Both the position numbers and the translations under genes were made by a program. From positions 1,736,001 to 1,800,000 of the forward strand of contig NZ_VFOS01000001.1 of NCBI RefSeq assembly GCF_006716265.1: 64,000 nucleotides of DNA, in the 5' to 3' direction. Source of the DNA: Rarobacter faecitabidus (GTDB taxonomy: Bacteria > Actinomycetota > Actinomycetes > Actinomycetales > Cellulomonadaceae). Positions 1-8,373 of this stretch are shown piece by piece. The notes beneath the pieces were generated by a model, which saw only the letters and a list, made by a program, of their open reading frames with translations, was not told the origin of the DNA and searched no databases. How positions within the stretch are numbered: the first letter of the stretch is position 1; each line of letters opens with the position of its first letter.

Positions 1-148
1 CGACATCGTCGTGAATCCGCTGTTGTCCCAGGGGTACCCCTCCATCGGCTGCGAACCGTGCACCTCGAAGGTCGCCCCCGGCGAGGATCCTCGATCGGGC
101 CGCTGGGCCGGTCAGACAAAGACGGAGTGCGGGCTGCACGTCATCTGA
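1..148 (+). CDS. cysH: Phosphoadenylyl-sulfate reductase, C-terminal end (5' partial)
   Basis: The frame starting at base 2 encodes 48 residues ending [20 protein letters not shown]..., then a Cys followed by GLHVI and the stop. This is the typical C-terminus of assimilatory (phospho)adenylyl-sulfate reductase. It contains the CxxC pair (GCEPC) that binds the 4Fe-4S cluster in the APS-reducing branch and the catalytic ECGLH cysteine motif. The enzyme reduces APS or PAPS to sulfite with thioredoxin in cysteine biosynthesis. The 5' part lies outside the window, so neither the start nor the operon can be judged. The retained CxxC favours the iron-sulfur (APS reductase-like) type. Confidence 0.88.
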   Translation, partial: DIVVNPLLSQGYPSIGCEPCTSKVAPGEDPRSGRWAGQTKTECGLHVI

Positions 149-149
149 T

Positions 150-240
150 CCCAACCGTGCAGACACCCGACTCCCAACCGTGCCGACACCCGACTCCCAA
201 CCGTGCCGACACCCGACTCCCAACCGTGCCGACACCCGTT
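150..240. repeat. Four tandem copies of a 23-bp repeat
   Basis: The unit CCCAACCGTGCCGACACCCG plus ACT occurs at 150-172, 173-195, 196-218 and 219-240. The first copy has one base change (A for C) and the last copy runs into the palindrome that follows, ending GTT instead of ACT. The copies are directly adjacent with no spacers. The array starts two bases after the cysH stop codon. Confidence 0.9.
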
Positions 241-291
241 AGGGTTGCCGAGCACACGATATATCGTGTGCTCGGCAACCCTAACGGGTGT
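232..291. repeat. Perfect 60-bp palindrome
   Basis: Bases 232-261 are an exact reverse complement of 262-291, with no loop bases, centred on ATAT/ATAT. The arm core is GTTAGGGTTGCCGAGC. A 22-base partial copy of the right arm (TCGGCAACCCTAACGGGTGT and two more bases) recurs at 314-335. A related inverted repeat lies at 28707-28772. The element sits between the cysH stop and a convergent gene, so it could act as a bidirectional terminator, but it has no T-tract and the conserved core suggests a dispersed repeat. Confidence 0.9.
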
Positions 292-387
292 TCCAAGGGC
301 GACGTGCAACAGGTCGGCAACCCTAACGGGTGTCCTAAGGGGTAGTGCGCCAACTCGGCGATTGCCCCGGGGAGAGCCGGGGCGAAA

Positions 388-732
388 CTACACGAACACC
401 GCGATGATGATGTTGACCACGGTGAGCCCGCCGATGGCGTGCTTGACCGCGGCGGGAACGGCGTCGCCCCGGTTCTTGCCGATGAAGGCGAGCGCGACGA
501 CGACGAGTGCGATCGTGAGTTTGATGCCGATCTTGACCATGTTCGGGTCGCGCACTGCGTCGCTCATCTCGGCGATGCCGACCATCGCGATACCGGACAC
601 CAGCGCGGTCAGTGCCCCGTGCAGCGTGCCCTTGTAGATACCGGGCTGCTTGACCGTGGCCATATACCCGCCTAGCACGATCGCCCAGCCGACTAGGTGC
701 AGTACGAGGAAAGCGTCATAAAGAGCAGTCAT
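388..732 (-). CDS. Small four-helix membrane protein, function unknown
   Basis: This 114-residue protein is almost entirely hydrophobic, with four predicted membrane helices at about residues 5-25, 38-57, 66-84 and 95-113, joined by short polar loops. Conserved-looking charged and aromatic positions are HLVGWA in the first helix and KIGIKL before the third. I do not recognise a named family, although small proteins like this are common in Actinomycetota. The start has no SD. A promoter-like pair (TCGACA at 762-767, TAAGGT at 739-744, 17-nt spacer) puts the predicted transcript start at the ATG, so the mRNA is probably leaderless. Transcription converges on the palindrome after cysH. Confidence 0.75.
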   Translation of the reverse strand: MTALYDAFLVLHLVGWAIVLGGYMATVKQPGIYKGTLHGALTALVSGIAMVGIAEMSDAVRDPNMVKIGIKLTIALVVVALAFIGKNRGDAVPAAVKHAIGGLTVVNIIIAVFV

Positions 733-738
733 ACCTCT

Positions 739-767
739 ACCTTAAGAATTCAACAGAATTTTGTCGA
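739..767 (-). promoter_or_regulatory. Promoter for a leaderless transcript (small membrane protein)
   Basis: On the minus strand, -35 TCGACA (762-767), a 17-nt spacer and -10 TAAGGT (739-744) are followed by 6 nt and the ATG at 732. The remaining bases up to the response-regulator stop at 930 show no further gene. Confidence 0.55.
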
Positions 768-929
768 AAACCATTACAGCGGAGCGGGTTTTGTCAGAAA
801 ATGCGACGCGGGTCGACCGCTGGCGCACTCGGCAACCACCCTCCCGGCGCGAGGAAATTCCCTCGGAAGCGCCATCAGCGATGCGATTTCATGGCCGGAC
901 GATCGGACGCCCGACTACACGACGGCACG

Positions 930-1646
930 TCAGAGCAACCGTCGCGCCGCCGCCCAGCGGGTGATCTCGTGCCGCGAGGAAAGTTGCAACTTGCGCAGCA
1001 CAGCCGACACGTGGGTCTCCACCGTCTTGATCGAGATGAAGAGCTCGCTAGCCACCTCGCGATACGAGTATCCCCGCGCTATGAGCCGCATGACCTCCTG
1101 CTCGCGCGCGCTGAGCAGGTCGAGTTCGTCGTCCTCCTGTGCCACCTGCTGCTGCGTGGCGCCGAACGAGTCCAGCACGAAGCCGGCGAGCATCGGCGAA
1201 AAGACCGCATCCCCAGCACGCACGCGCCGAACAGCATCGGCGAGCGCATCGGGCTCTATCGTCTTGGTGACGTAGCCACGCGCGCCGCCGCGAATGACCC
1301 CCACGACATCCTGCGCAGCATCGGACACGGACAGCGCGAGCATCCTGGCGGGCAGGCCGAGCGCGGTGCATCGAGCCGCGACCTCCGCCCCGCCGCCGCC
1401 ATCGCCCCCGGGAAGATGCACGTCGAGGAGCACGACATCGGGGCGGGCCTCGCCAATAACGCTGACTGCCGTGTCCACATCGCCCGCCTGTCCCACCACC
1501 AGGAAGTCATCGGGCAGCGTGGAAATGACGCCCGCGCGGAACATCGCGTGGTCATCTACCACCACTATCCGGAGCTTCCCGCCGGACGCCTGACCGTCGC
1601 TGCCCGCCTCGGAATCTCCCTGTCCTCGCAGTTCGTTCCCGCTCAT
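930..1646 (-). CDS. NarL/FixJ-type response regulator
   Basis: This 238-residue DNA-binding response regulator has an N-terminal receiver domain at about residues 24-145, with acidic residues D31/D32 and phospho-acceptor D75 in the context VVLLDVHLPGG. A LuxR-type helix-turn-helix at about 173-238 carries the signature LSAREQEVMRLIARGYSYRE and IKTVETHVS. Its start overlaps the stop of the upstream histidine kinase by 4 bases (ATGA), so the two are translationally coupled partners. The first 23 residues are a polar extension before the receiver. Given the PspC domain of its kinase, it probably controls an envelope-stress regulon, possibly including the divergent PspC gene. Confidence 0.9.
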   Translation of the reverse strand: MSGNELRGQGDSEAGSDGQASGGKLRIVVVDDHAMFRAGVISTLPDDFLVVGQAGDVDTAVSVIGEARPDVVLLDVHLPGGDGGGGAEVAARCTALGLPARMLALSVSDAAQDVVGVIRGGARGYVTKTIEPDALADAVRRVRAGDAVFSPMLAGFVLDSFGATQQQVAQEDDELDLLSAREQEVMRLIARGYSYREVASELFISIKTVETHVSAVLRKLQLSSRHEITRWAAARRLL

Positions 1647-2965
1647 CCTGCCACCTCCTCGCTTCCGTTACGCGTCATGCGCATCCTGATCTCCGTACCG
1701 CCGTCGCCTCGCTGGCGGATGTCGACGCTACCGCCGCGGCGCTTGACCCGACCGATGATCGACTCCCGCACGCCGAATCTATCCTCCGGGATCTCATCGA
1801 TGTCGAACCCATCGCCCCGGTCCTGGACGGAAATCTCGAGCGATTCCGGGCCGACCTCGCAGTAGACCGAGAAGGGCGGGCGACCGTGTCGCACTGCGTT
1901 CTTCAACGCCTCGCGCGTCGCCTGCAGCAACGCCGCGGCCGCCTCATCGGGACGGGTATCGCCGACGACCACGACCTCGACGGCTACGGAGAACTCGTCC
2001 TCGATCTCGTCGGCCAGATCGCGTACGACCGCGGCCAGCGACGTTCCCACCTCTGCGTTGTCCGCATACAGCCACTGGCGCAGTTCGCGTTCCTGGGTTC
2101 GGGCGAGTTTGGCGACCATGGCGGGGTCGGACGAGTTCCGCTGCAGCATCGCGAGCGTCTGCAGCACCGAATCGTGCAGGTGCGCGGCGATGTCGGCGCG
2201 CTCGTCGGCGCGCTCGCGTAGCGCGCGTTCCTGGGCAAGGTCCCTGATGAGGCGCAACCACCAGGGGGCAAGGACGAGCGCCACGCCCACAAGCACCGCG
2301 AGCGCCGCGACGGCCGAACTGACGGCGGTCGCCGGGTCGGTGCCTCGTCCCACGAAGGCCAGCACCCCGATCACCACGAGCGCGATCCCGCCCACGAACC
2401 GCACGCGCACCCAGCCCTTGCGGTCCGAGGCCGCCTCCGCGCCCATCAACCGGTCGCGCTGCCTCGAATCGAGCTGCGACCAGCTCAGCAAGGCGCCGGC
2501 AACCACCACGAAGGAGGGGACGAGCCACTGCCCGATGGACGATGGCAACGGGCGCACGACCAAGAAGATCGCAACGAGCACCAGAATCGCGCCCACGGCC
2601 AGGTTGGCTATCGAGACGTGGCGCCAGCGCGACTTGACGCCCGGCGGCGCGGCCGGTTGCGGCGCGGTGCGCGCCCGGCGCGGATCGGCGAGCGCACGCG
2701 CCAGCTCAGCGGGATCGCCCGCGGGCACCATGACCCACAGGAAAACGTATGCGACGAGCGTCGCCCCGCCCAGCAGTGCGCCGGCGATGAACCCCAGCCG
2801 TAGCCACTGAACGGGCAGATCCAGGTGCGCGGCGAGCCCCTGGCAGACGCCACCGAGGACGCGGCCCGTTTCCGGACGTCGCAGCGGCAGACGCCTGGGG
2901 GACGAGGCCTCCTCGCCGCGCGGCGAGGCATCGGCGGGGGTCGCCGGGCCCCATTGGAAGGTCAT
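1643..2965 (-). CDS. PspC-domain sensor histidine kinase (HisKA_3 type)
   Basis: This 440-residue membrane kinase has an N-terminal PspC domain at about residues 30-83 (GRVLGGVCQGLA followed by a hydrophobic helix). Further membrane helices lie near 118-140, 148-162, 190-206 and 215-238. The HisKA_3 dimerisation domain has the phospho-acceptor at H264 (AHLHDSVLQT). The HATPase_c domain carries the N box (REALKNAVRHG) and the G1 box (DRGDGFD). PspC domains sense membrane or envelope stress, and this architecture is typical of Actinomycetota NarL-type systems. It is coupled to the response regulator downstream and divergent from a PspC/LiaF-like gene at 3103, probably a sensor modulator or target. 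Confidence 0.9.
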   Translation of the reverse strand: MTFQWGPATPADASPRGEEASSPRRLPLRRPETGRVLGGVCQGLAAHLDLPVQWLRLGFIAGALLGGATLVAYVFLWVMVPAGDPAELARALADPRRARTAPQPAAPPGVKSRWRHVSIANLAVGAILVLVAIFLVVRPLPSSIGQWLVPSFVVVAGALLSWSQLDSRQRDRLMGAEAASDRKGWVRVRFVGGIALVVIGVLAFVGRGTDPATAVSSAVAALAVLVGVALVLAPWWLRLIRDLAQERALRERADERADIAAHLHDSVLQTLAMLQRNSSDPAMVAKLARTQERELRQWLYADNAEVGTSLAAVVRDLADEIEDEFSVAVEVVVVGDTRPDEAAAALLQATREALKNAVRHGRPPFSVYCEVGPESLEISVQDRGDGFDIDEIPEDRFGVRESIIGRVKRRGGSVDIRQRGDGGTEIRMRMTRNGSEEVAG

Positions 2966-3102
2966 GCATCGATCGTGCCATGACTGCCGTGCTCAATGGC
3001 GCTGCAGAGGCGCGAATCAGGGTTCGCTCAGGGTCGATGCCTGGCGGTACGGATAAGAATCAGGGCGATCCCTAATAGCGGGCGGGCGGCAATGCCGCAA
3101 CG

Positions 3103-4611
3103 ATGTTGGGTATGGAACAGCACACTCACACCAGCGCACCGCCTCGGCCGCAGCCGGCATCCCCCGGTGCAGGATTCTTCAACGCGATCCGCTCCCACGG
3201 GTTGGTTCGCACATCCGACCGCTGGCTCGGCGGAGTCGCGGGAGGACTCGCCCGGAAGTGGAACATCGACCCGATCCTCGCGCGCTGCATCACCGGCCTG
3301 CTACTGCTCTTCACGGGTGTCGGCTGGATCGCCTACGCGGCCGCATGGGCGCTGCTCCCCGAGGAGTCGGACGGGCGTATCCACGCCCAGGAACTCCTTC
3401 GCGGGGTGTGGGCGAGCGCCTATATCGGCGTCGGCCTGTTCATACTCGTGGGCACCGGGTGGGGCGGTTCTTGGCTGATCGGCCCGGGCGTCTTCGGCTT
3501 CGGCGGCCTCGGCTGGATCGCAACGACGACGGGATCGCTCCTTTCGGTTGGGCTGATAGTCGTGGTCGTCGTGTACAGCGTCCAGGCGTGGCAATCGCAT
3601 CAGACGAAGCAGGGCGATTCGCAAGCTCAGCCTCGCAGAGCCAGCGCAGCAGGGGCGCCGACCGGGGACGGCGATGCCAGCAACGCTGAGGCATCGGAAG
3701 CCTCCCCCGCTGCGTCGGCAGCCGCGGGTTCGCGTGGCGATGCCACCTCCGCCAAGCTCGCGGATGACGTGCCGCCGGCCGATCAGCCGGCGGGCCCGAC
3801 GACGAACGATCGCTCACCGCAGTGGGCGGATGCGAACGGCGGAGAAAATCAGCACCCCTGGCACGGACAGGATTGGCACGGCGGCCAGAACTGGGGCAAC
3901 GCGGGGCAACAGCCGCCCGCACCGCCGACGCCACCGAGGCCACCCGCGCCGCGCTGGCGATCGCTCCCGGGGCCGGCCGTCGCGGCGATCCTCGGACTTG
4001 CGTTGCTGGTCGTAGCGGGCCTGCTGGCGGCGAGTCAGGGCGGACTGATCGACGGCAATCTCGCAGCCATCGCCACGGGATCGGTACTGATCCTCTTCGG
4101 CGCGGCCATGATCGTGTCGGGTGCCTTCGGGCGACGATCGGGCGCGATCGGCTCGTTCACCGCAGTCGTCCTCGTGTTCTGCGTACCGTTCGTGGCATGG
4201 GGCCAACTCACGACCGGAATGGACGATCCCACAGTCGTTGTCGCCAGCGATTCGGATATCGCCCCGCGCGCGTCCGACATGCCGCAACAAGGCTTCGTGT
4301 TCGTCGCCTCAGAAGCCGATCTCGACCTGACGAACCTCGCGACCAGTGCCATCGATCCCGTAACCATCCCCGTGCGCGCGACGCTGTCGAACCTGACCAT
4401 CACGCTACCTGCCGGGGTATCGGCGGAGGTCGACGCCAAGTGGGGCTTCGGCGACCTGCGCTGGCAGCGCAGTGAGGCAGATTCCCTGACCGGTTCCGCG
4501 GTCAACACCAAGACCCTGAAGACGAGGTCGGCCGAACTCGGGGAACCGATAGAGCTCTACATCGAAGTTCGAAGCGGCCTCGGTTCCGTCACCATCAAGG
4601 AGCAGTCATGA
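3103..4611 (+). CDS. PspC-domain membrane protein with LiaF-like C-terminal domain
   Basis: This 502-residue protein has a PspC domain at about residues 33-88 (DRWLGGVAGGLARKWNIDP, then a membrane helix), further hydrophobic helices up to about residue 165, and a long low-complexity linker rich in Ala, Pro, Gly, Gln and Trp to about residue 280. Three more membrane helices follow. The C-terminal extracytoplasmic domain (LTITLPAGVSAEVDAKWGFG to the end) resembles the cell-wall-active antibiotic response domain of LiaF. The order PspC, helices, LiaF-like domain suggests an envelope-stress sensor or negative regulator working with the divergent kinase. No clear SD is visible; an alternative ATG lies at 3112. 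Its stop overlaps the next start (ATGA). Confidence 0.82.
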   Translation: MLGMEQHTHTSAPPRPQPASPGAGFFNAIRSHGLVRTSDRWLGGVAGGLARKWNIDPILARCITGLLLLFTGVGWIAYAAAWALLPEESDGRIHAQELLRGVWASAYIGVGLFILVGTGWGGSWLIGPGVFGFGGLGWIATTTGSLLSVGLIVVVVVYSVQAWQSHQTKQGDSQAQPRRASAAGAPTGDGDASNAEASEASPAASAAAGSRGDATSAKLADDVPPADQPAGPTTNDRSPQWADANGGENQHPWHGQDWHGGQNWGNAGQQPPAPPTPPRPPAPRWRSLPGPAVAAILGLALLVVAGLLAASQGGLIDGNLAAIATGSVLILFGAAMIVSGAFGRRSGAIGSFTAVVLVFCVPFVAWGQLTTGMDDPTVVVASDSDIAPRASDMPQQGFVFVASEADLDLTNLATSAIDPVTIPVRATLSNLTITLPAGVSAEVDAKWGFGDLRWQRSEADSLTGSAVNTKTLKTRSAELGEPIELYIEVRSGLGSVTIKEQS

Positions 4612-4910
4612 ATACCAAAAACGGGCCCTTCAAGACCGGGCCGAACGCAAATTCGATCGTCTGGGGCATACTCATCATCCTGGCGGGGGGTTTGCTGCTC
4701 GCCTGGGGGATCGGCGTCGGGTTCAACACCAAAGCGGTGCTCGCGATCGCTCTCGGCGTCGCCGGGGTTCTGCTGCTGATCGCGGCCGTCGTTCCCGCCG
4801 TCCGCAGGTCGAGGGACGACGACCACGCGACGAGGTCCGAACGCGATCAGAACGAGGGGGTCGTCTCCTCGAACGATCCCGAGGAGACGACCCCAACGCT
4901 ACTGCTCTAG
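4608..4910 (+). CDS. Two-helix membrane protein in the PspC operon
   Basis: This 100-residue protein has membrane helices at about residues 17-35 and 43-63, a basic cytoplasmic stretch (VRRSRDDDH) and an acidic polar tail. The start overlaps the PspC gene stop by four bases and has an SD (AAGGAG) ending 5 nt upstream, so it is translationally coupled. I do not recognise a family. The context makes it an accessory of the PspC/LiaF-like envelope-stress module. The DNA of its last codons holds a 15-bp inverted repeat (4857-4894), so the C-terminal sequence may be constrained by RNA structure. Confidence 0.75.
   Translation: MNTKNGPFKTGPNANSIVWGILIILAGGLLLAWGIGVGFNTKAVLAIALGVAGVLLLIAAVVPAVRRSRDDDHATRSERDQNEGVVSSNDPEETTPTLLL
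4857..4894 (+). terminator. Inverted repeat inside the 3' end of the PspC operon
   Basis: GGGGTCGTCTCCTCG at 4857-4871 pairs exactly with 4880-4894 across an 8-nt loop. It overlaps the last codons of the preceding gene and lies upstream of a convergent gene. No T-tract follows, so its terminator function is uncertain. Confidence 0.4.
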
Positions 4911-4951
4911 ATCAGCCGATCGTGACTGATGCGACGGCTACCCGTCCGCCA

Positions 4952-5878
4952 TCAGGGCTTCGGCTCCTCGCCGGTGGATCCGTCCTCGAGTGATTCACCG
5001 GCGATGTCGTCTGCCGTGGCCGCCCGGTTCACCGGGGACTGCCAGGACTGGCTAGGCGGAATCGGAATCGGATCCTCGGCAGGTTCGACGGGCTCGGCGA
5101 CGACCGAGTCGAACGACGGCGGAGGCGTCGACGCGGCCGGCGGGATCTCCGAGTCGCTGATAACGGGGGTCGCCTCACGAGCCGGTTCAGGCTCGGCGAC
5201 AACCGGGGTAACGGATGTGTCGCCGTTACGCGCACGGCGACTGAGAGTCTCTGCGACGTCGGCGCCGCTACGACGGACAGGGGCTTGGACGGCGCCCGGT
5301 TCAACGGCCGCCTCGGTGGCGGCGGCGCGGCGGGCGGCTCTCGTAGGCGGCGGCGTTTCGGCATCAGCCGCGGGGGTGTCTTCTACCTCGGCAGGAACCT
5401 CAGCCGCGTGGCGCGCGGCACCGTCGAAAGTCTCGACCGTCACCGCCGGGCCCACAGTGATGCGCCGCAGTGCCCACCCAACCAGGATGAACAGGATGCC
5501 CAAGCCGGCTACCAAAGTCGATACGCCGAAGGCGACGACCGAAGTGAAGAGCGAGGCTCGCAGGAATGACGCGTTCATAACGGTGGCACGCGTCGGATCT
5601 TCCTTATCCAGCTCGGCATAGGTCTTGCCGTCCGATGCCTCGAGGGCATGCTTGTTGATGACCTCGGCCTGTGCGTATGCGGTGAACGGGCCGGCCACCC
5701 GCTTGCCTGCCAGGAACGACGCGTCCTGAGAAACCGTGATCTTCTCCGCGCGAAGCTGCTCCGAAACCTGCCAGTAAGCGGCGATTCCGGCGACAATCAT
5801 GACGGCACCAAGAATGATCGTGATGAGCCCAACGACGCGTGCGCCCTTGGATTGGCTGATGGTGACTTTGCTCGACAT
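4952..5878 (-). CDS. Membrane protein with long acidic, disordered C-terminal tail
   Basis: This 308-residue protein has membrane helices at about residues 13-35 and 110-137. The extracytoplasmic loop between them (about 36-108) contains FLAGKRVAGPFTAYAQAEVIN. The tail of about 165 residues is rich in Pro, Ala, Glu and Val with little predicted fold. Close relatives in Actinomycetota are often labelled 'LigA-like' because of the low-complexity tail; nothing here supports a dioxygenase. The start has a strong SD (GAGGAGGAACAATG). The function is unknown. The two-helix body with a structured loop suggests an envelope protein with a cytoplasmic interaction tail. Confidence 0.8.
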   Translation of the reverse strand: MSSKVTISQSKGARVVGLITIILGAVMIVAGIAAYWQVSEQLRAEKITVSQDASFLAGKRVAGPFTAYAQAEVINKHALEASDGKTYAELDKEDPTRATVMNASFLRASLFTSVVAFGVSTLVAGLGILFILVGWALRRITVGPAVTVETFDGAARHAAEVPAEVEDTPAADAETPPPTRAARRAAATEAAVEPGAVQAPVRRSGADVAETLSRRARNGDTSVTPVVAEPEPAREATPVISDSEIPPAASTPPPSFDSVVAEPVEPAEDPIPIPPSQSWQSPVNRAATADDIAGESLEDGSTGEEPKP

Positions 5879-6006
5879 TGTTCCTCCTCGGGGCCCGCAG
5901 CATCAACTGCGGCGGACATTTCCTACAACCGTACGAAGCCTTACCGCGAGGCGCGACTGGGCGCGCCGAGGAGTGAGACGATTGCCCGACGCTCGAGCGA
6001 TGGCAG

Positions 6007-6291
6007 TCAGTCCAGTTCGAGCGCCTCGCGAATCTGCGCAACCGACTTGATCACGGTGGACACCTGACTCTCGGTCAGTTCCCCGTCGACGGCAATCTGC
6101 TCCACGAAGCTCGTGAGGCCGGCGGTGAAGAACTCGAGGACGTCCTCGACCGAGCCGCTGATGTCGAAGCCCTCACCGTCCTCGGACGGCGAGATCTCGA
6201 TCTGTCCCTCCTCGTAGTCGTCGCCCTCCTCATTGCCGTAGTCGTTCCCGAAGAGTTCCTTCGGGTCGTAGTAGTTCGGTCCGTCGGTCAT
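6007..6291 (-). CDS. Small acidic hypothetical protein
   Basis: This 94-residue soluble protein starts MTDGPNYYDPKELFGNDYG. A very acidic segment (about residues 15-45) precedes a predicted helical C-terminal half (VEDVLEFFTAGLTSFVEQIA... IREALELD). I chose the start at 6291 because an SD (AAGGAG) ends 9 nt before it; an upstream in-frame ATG at 6321 lacks one and would lie 9 nt from the guaA stop. It follows guaA closely, so it may be co-transcribed. No known family is recognised. Confidence 0.7.
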   Translation of the reverse strand: MTDGPNYYDPKELFGNDYGNEEGDDYEEGQIEISPSEDGEGFDISGSVEDVLEFFTAGLTSFVEQIAVDGELTESQVSTVIKSVAQIREALELD

Positions 6292-6330
6292 GCTCGCTCC
6301 TTCATCGGTTCTTCTGGGCACGAGGGGAGG

Positions 6331-7905
6331 TCACTCCCACTCGATGGTGCCTGGCGGCTTGCTCGTGACGTCCAGGACGACCCGATTGACGTCCGCGACC
6401 TCGTTGGTGATGCGATTCGAAATCTGGGCGAGTAGTTCGAACGGAAGCCGCGACCAGTCGGCCGTCATGGCATCCTCGCTCGATACCGGACGCAGGACGA
6501 TCGGATGGCCGTAGGTGCGCCCGTCGCCCTGCACTCCGACCGAGCGGACGTCGGCGAGCAGCACCACCGGGCACTGCCAGATCTCCCGGTCCAGTCCCGC
6601 GGCACTCAGTTCCTCGCGGACGATCAGGTCGGCTTCGCGCAGAATATCGAGGCGCGCGCGCGTGACCTCGCCGATGATCCGGATGCCGAGCCCCGGGCCC
6701 GGGAACGGCTGACGCCAGACGATCGCCTCGGGCACGCCAAGTTCGAGTCCGACGGAGCGAACCTCGTCCTTGAACAGCGTGCGCAACGGCTCGATTAACT
6801 CGAACTGCAGATCGTCCGGTAGCCCGCCCACGTTGTGGTGGCTCTTGATGTTGGCCGCGCCCTCGCCGCCGCCGGATTCCACGACGTCCGGATAGAGAGT
6901 GCCCTGCACGAGGAACTTGACCTCGCCCCCGGATTCGCCAGCCTCGGCGACCACCTCACGGGCGGCGTCCTCGAACACGCGAATGAACTCACGGCCGATG
7001 ATCTTGCGCTTGGTTTCCGGGTCGGTCACGCCCGCGAGCGCCGTCAGGAAGCGTTCCTCGGCGTCGACCACCTTGAGCTTGACGCCCACGGCGGCGACGA
7101 AGTCCCGTTCCACCTGCTCCGCCTCGCCCGCGCGCAGCAGGCCGTGGTCGACGAACACGCAGGTCAGTTGGTCGCCGATCGCCCGCTGGACGAGCGCTGC
7201 CGCGACGGACGAGTCAACCCCGCCGGAGAGCCCGCAGATGACTCGTGCGTCGCCCACACGGGCGCGAATGCGCTCAACCTGCTCGGCGATCACGTTGCCC
7301 GGTGTCCAGTCGGGTTGCAGGCCCGCGCCGTTGTACAAGAAGTTCTCGAGCGTCGACTGCCCCAGGGGAGAATGCTTGACCTCGGGATGCCACTGGACCC
7401 CGTAGAGGCGCCGCTCGTCATCCTCGAACGCGGCCACGGGGGCTCCAGCGGATGTCGCCAGCACCGCGAAGCCCTCCGGCGCCGCGTGAACGGCGTCACC
7501 GTGGCTCATCCAGGTGGCCTGCTCATCCGGGCTGCCCGCCAGCAGGACACCGGCCTCGCACACGTTCACGGGCGTTCGGCCGAACTCGCGCAGACCCGTC
7601 TCGGCCACCTGTCCACCCAGCGCCACCGTCATGGCCTGGAAGCCGTAGCAGATGCCGAGGACGGGCACGCCCTGCTCGAACAGCCGCGGATCGACGGCTG
7701 GCGCGCCCTCGGCGTACACGGACGAGGGCCCGCCGGACAGGATGATGGCGGCGGGATCCTTGGCCATGATCTCGTCCACCGTCGCGGTGTGGGGAACGAT
7801 CTGCGAGAAAACGCGCGCTTCGCGCACGCGCCGGGCGATCAGTTGCGCGTACTGCGCACCGAAGTCAACGACGAGGACAGGGCGGTGGCTGGGCGAAGAA
7901 GTCAC
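6331..7905 (-). CDS. guaA: GMP synthase (glutamine-hydrolysing)
   Basis: This 524-residue enzyme converts XMP to GMP using ATP and glutamine, the last step of de novo guanine nucleotide synthesis. The N-terminal class I glutamine amidotransferase has nucleophile C86 (VLGICYGFQ) and H173/E175 (QWHPEVKH). The ATP-pyrophosphatase domain has the P-loop GLSGGVDSS at about 225-233. The C-terminal dimerisation domain ends in [13 protein letters not shown], a near-invariant GuaA tail. The start is GTG with no SD; TATCCT lies 7 nt upstream (7913-7918), indicating a leaderless mRNA. The full length and motifs make this assignment secure. The window also carries guaB and guaB3 at separate sites. Confidence 0.98.
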   Translation of the reverse strand: MTSSPSHRPVLVVDFGAQYAQLIARRVREARVFSQIVPHTATVDEIMAKDPAAIILSGGPSSVYAEGAPAVDPRLFEQGVPVLGICYGFQAMTVALGGQVAETGLREFGRTPVNVCEAGVLLAGSPDEQATWMSHGDAVHAAPEGFAVLATSAGAPVAAFEDDERRLYGVQWHPEVKHSPLGQSTLENFLYNGAGLQPDWTPGNVIAEQVERIRARVGDARVICGLSGGVDSSVAAALVQRAIGDQLTCVFVDHGLLRAGEAEQVERDFVAAVGVKLKVVDAEERFLTALAGVTDPETKRKIIGREFIRVFEDAAREVVAEAGESGGEVKFLVQGTLYPDVVESGGGEGAANIKSHHNVGGLPDDLQFELIEPLRTLFKDEVRSVGLELGVPEAIVWRQPFPGPGLGIRIIGEVTRARLDILREADLIVREELSAAGLDREIWQCPVVLLADVRSVGVQGDGRTYGHPIVLRPVSSEDAMTADWSRLPFELLAQISNRITNEVADVNRVVLDVTSKPPGTIEWE

Positions 7906-7935
7906 GTGCTCAAGGATAGTGGGCGAATCGGACCT

Positions 7936-8334
7936 TTACGGTCGACTCCCGAGCGCGGCGCGCGCGGCCTCGATCTTGATCAGTGCCTCGGCATGGATCT
8001 TCTTCTCCATGATGAAGCTCATCACCGGCACGACGCCGGCCAGCACCATCGTCGTCAGCCGGCCTGCCCCCCAGCGCATCTTGGTCCACAGGTCGATCAC
8101 GGTCACCAGGTAGACGACGTAGACCCAGCCGTGCACGAACGGGATCCACGCGATCGCCGATACGTCGATCTTCACGAAGTAGTCGAGGATCATCTCGACG
8201 CACAGGGCGAGCAGCATGGTTCCGGTTATCCAGGCGAGGATGCGATACCGCAGGGTGGATCCGGTCGCGCTCTTGATGGCGGCGGCCCCGGCTTGCTGGC
8301 TGATCGCCGGCGCAGATTCGTCAGTTCCTGTCAT
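7936..8334 (-). CDS. DUF3817 family membrane protein
   Basis: This 132-residue protein has three or four hydrophobic segments. The HGWVYVVYLVTVIDLWTKMRW segment after the second helix is characteristic of DUF3817, a family often found near guaA or guaB in Actinomycetota. I placed the start at 8334 because TACGAT (8342-8347) lies 7 nt upstream, matching the leaderless pattern seen elsewhere in this window; an ATG at 8343 is an alternative adding three residues. It sits 30 bases upstream of guaA. Its function is unknown. Confidence 0.82.
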   Translation of the reverse strand: MTGTDESAPAISQQAGAAAIKSATGSTLRYRILAWITGTMLLALCVEMILDYFVKIDVSAIAWIPFVHGWVYVVYLVTVIDLWTKMRWGAGRLTTMVLAGVVPVMSFIMEKKIHAEALIKIEAARAALGSRP

Positions 8335-8373
8335 GAGAGTCATCGTAGTTGCCGCGACTGGGTGCGCGGCCCG

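Noticed and set aside
150-240. A CRISPR array at the 23-bp repeats
   Set aside because: The copies are directly adjacent with no spacers, and no cas genes are present.
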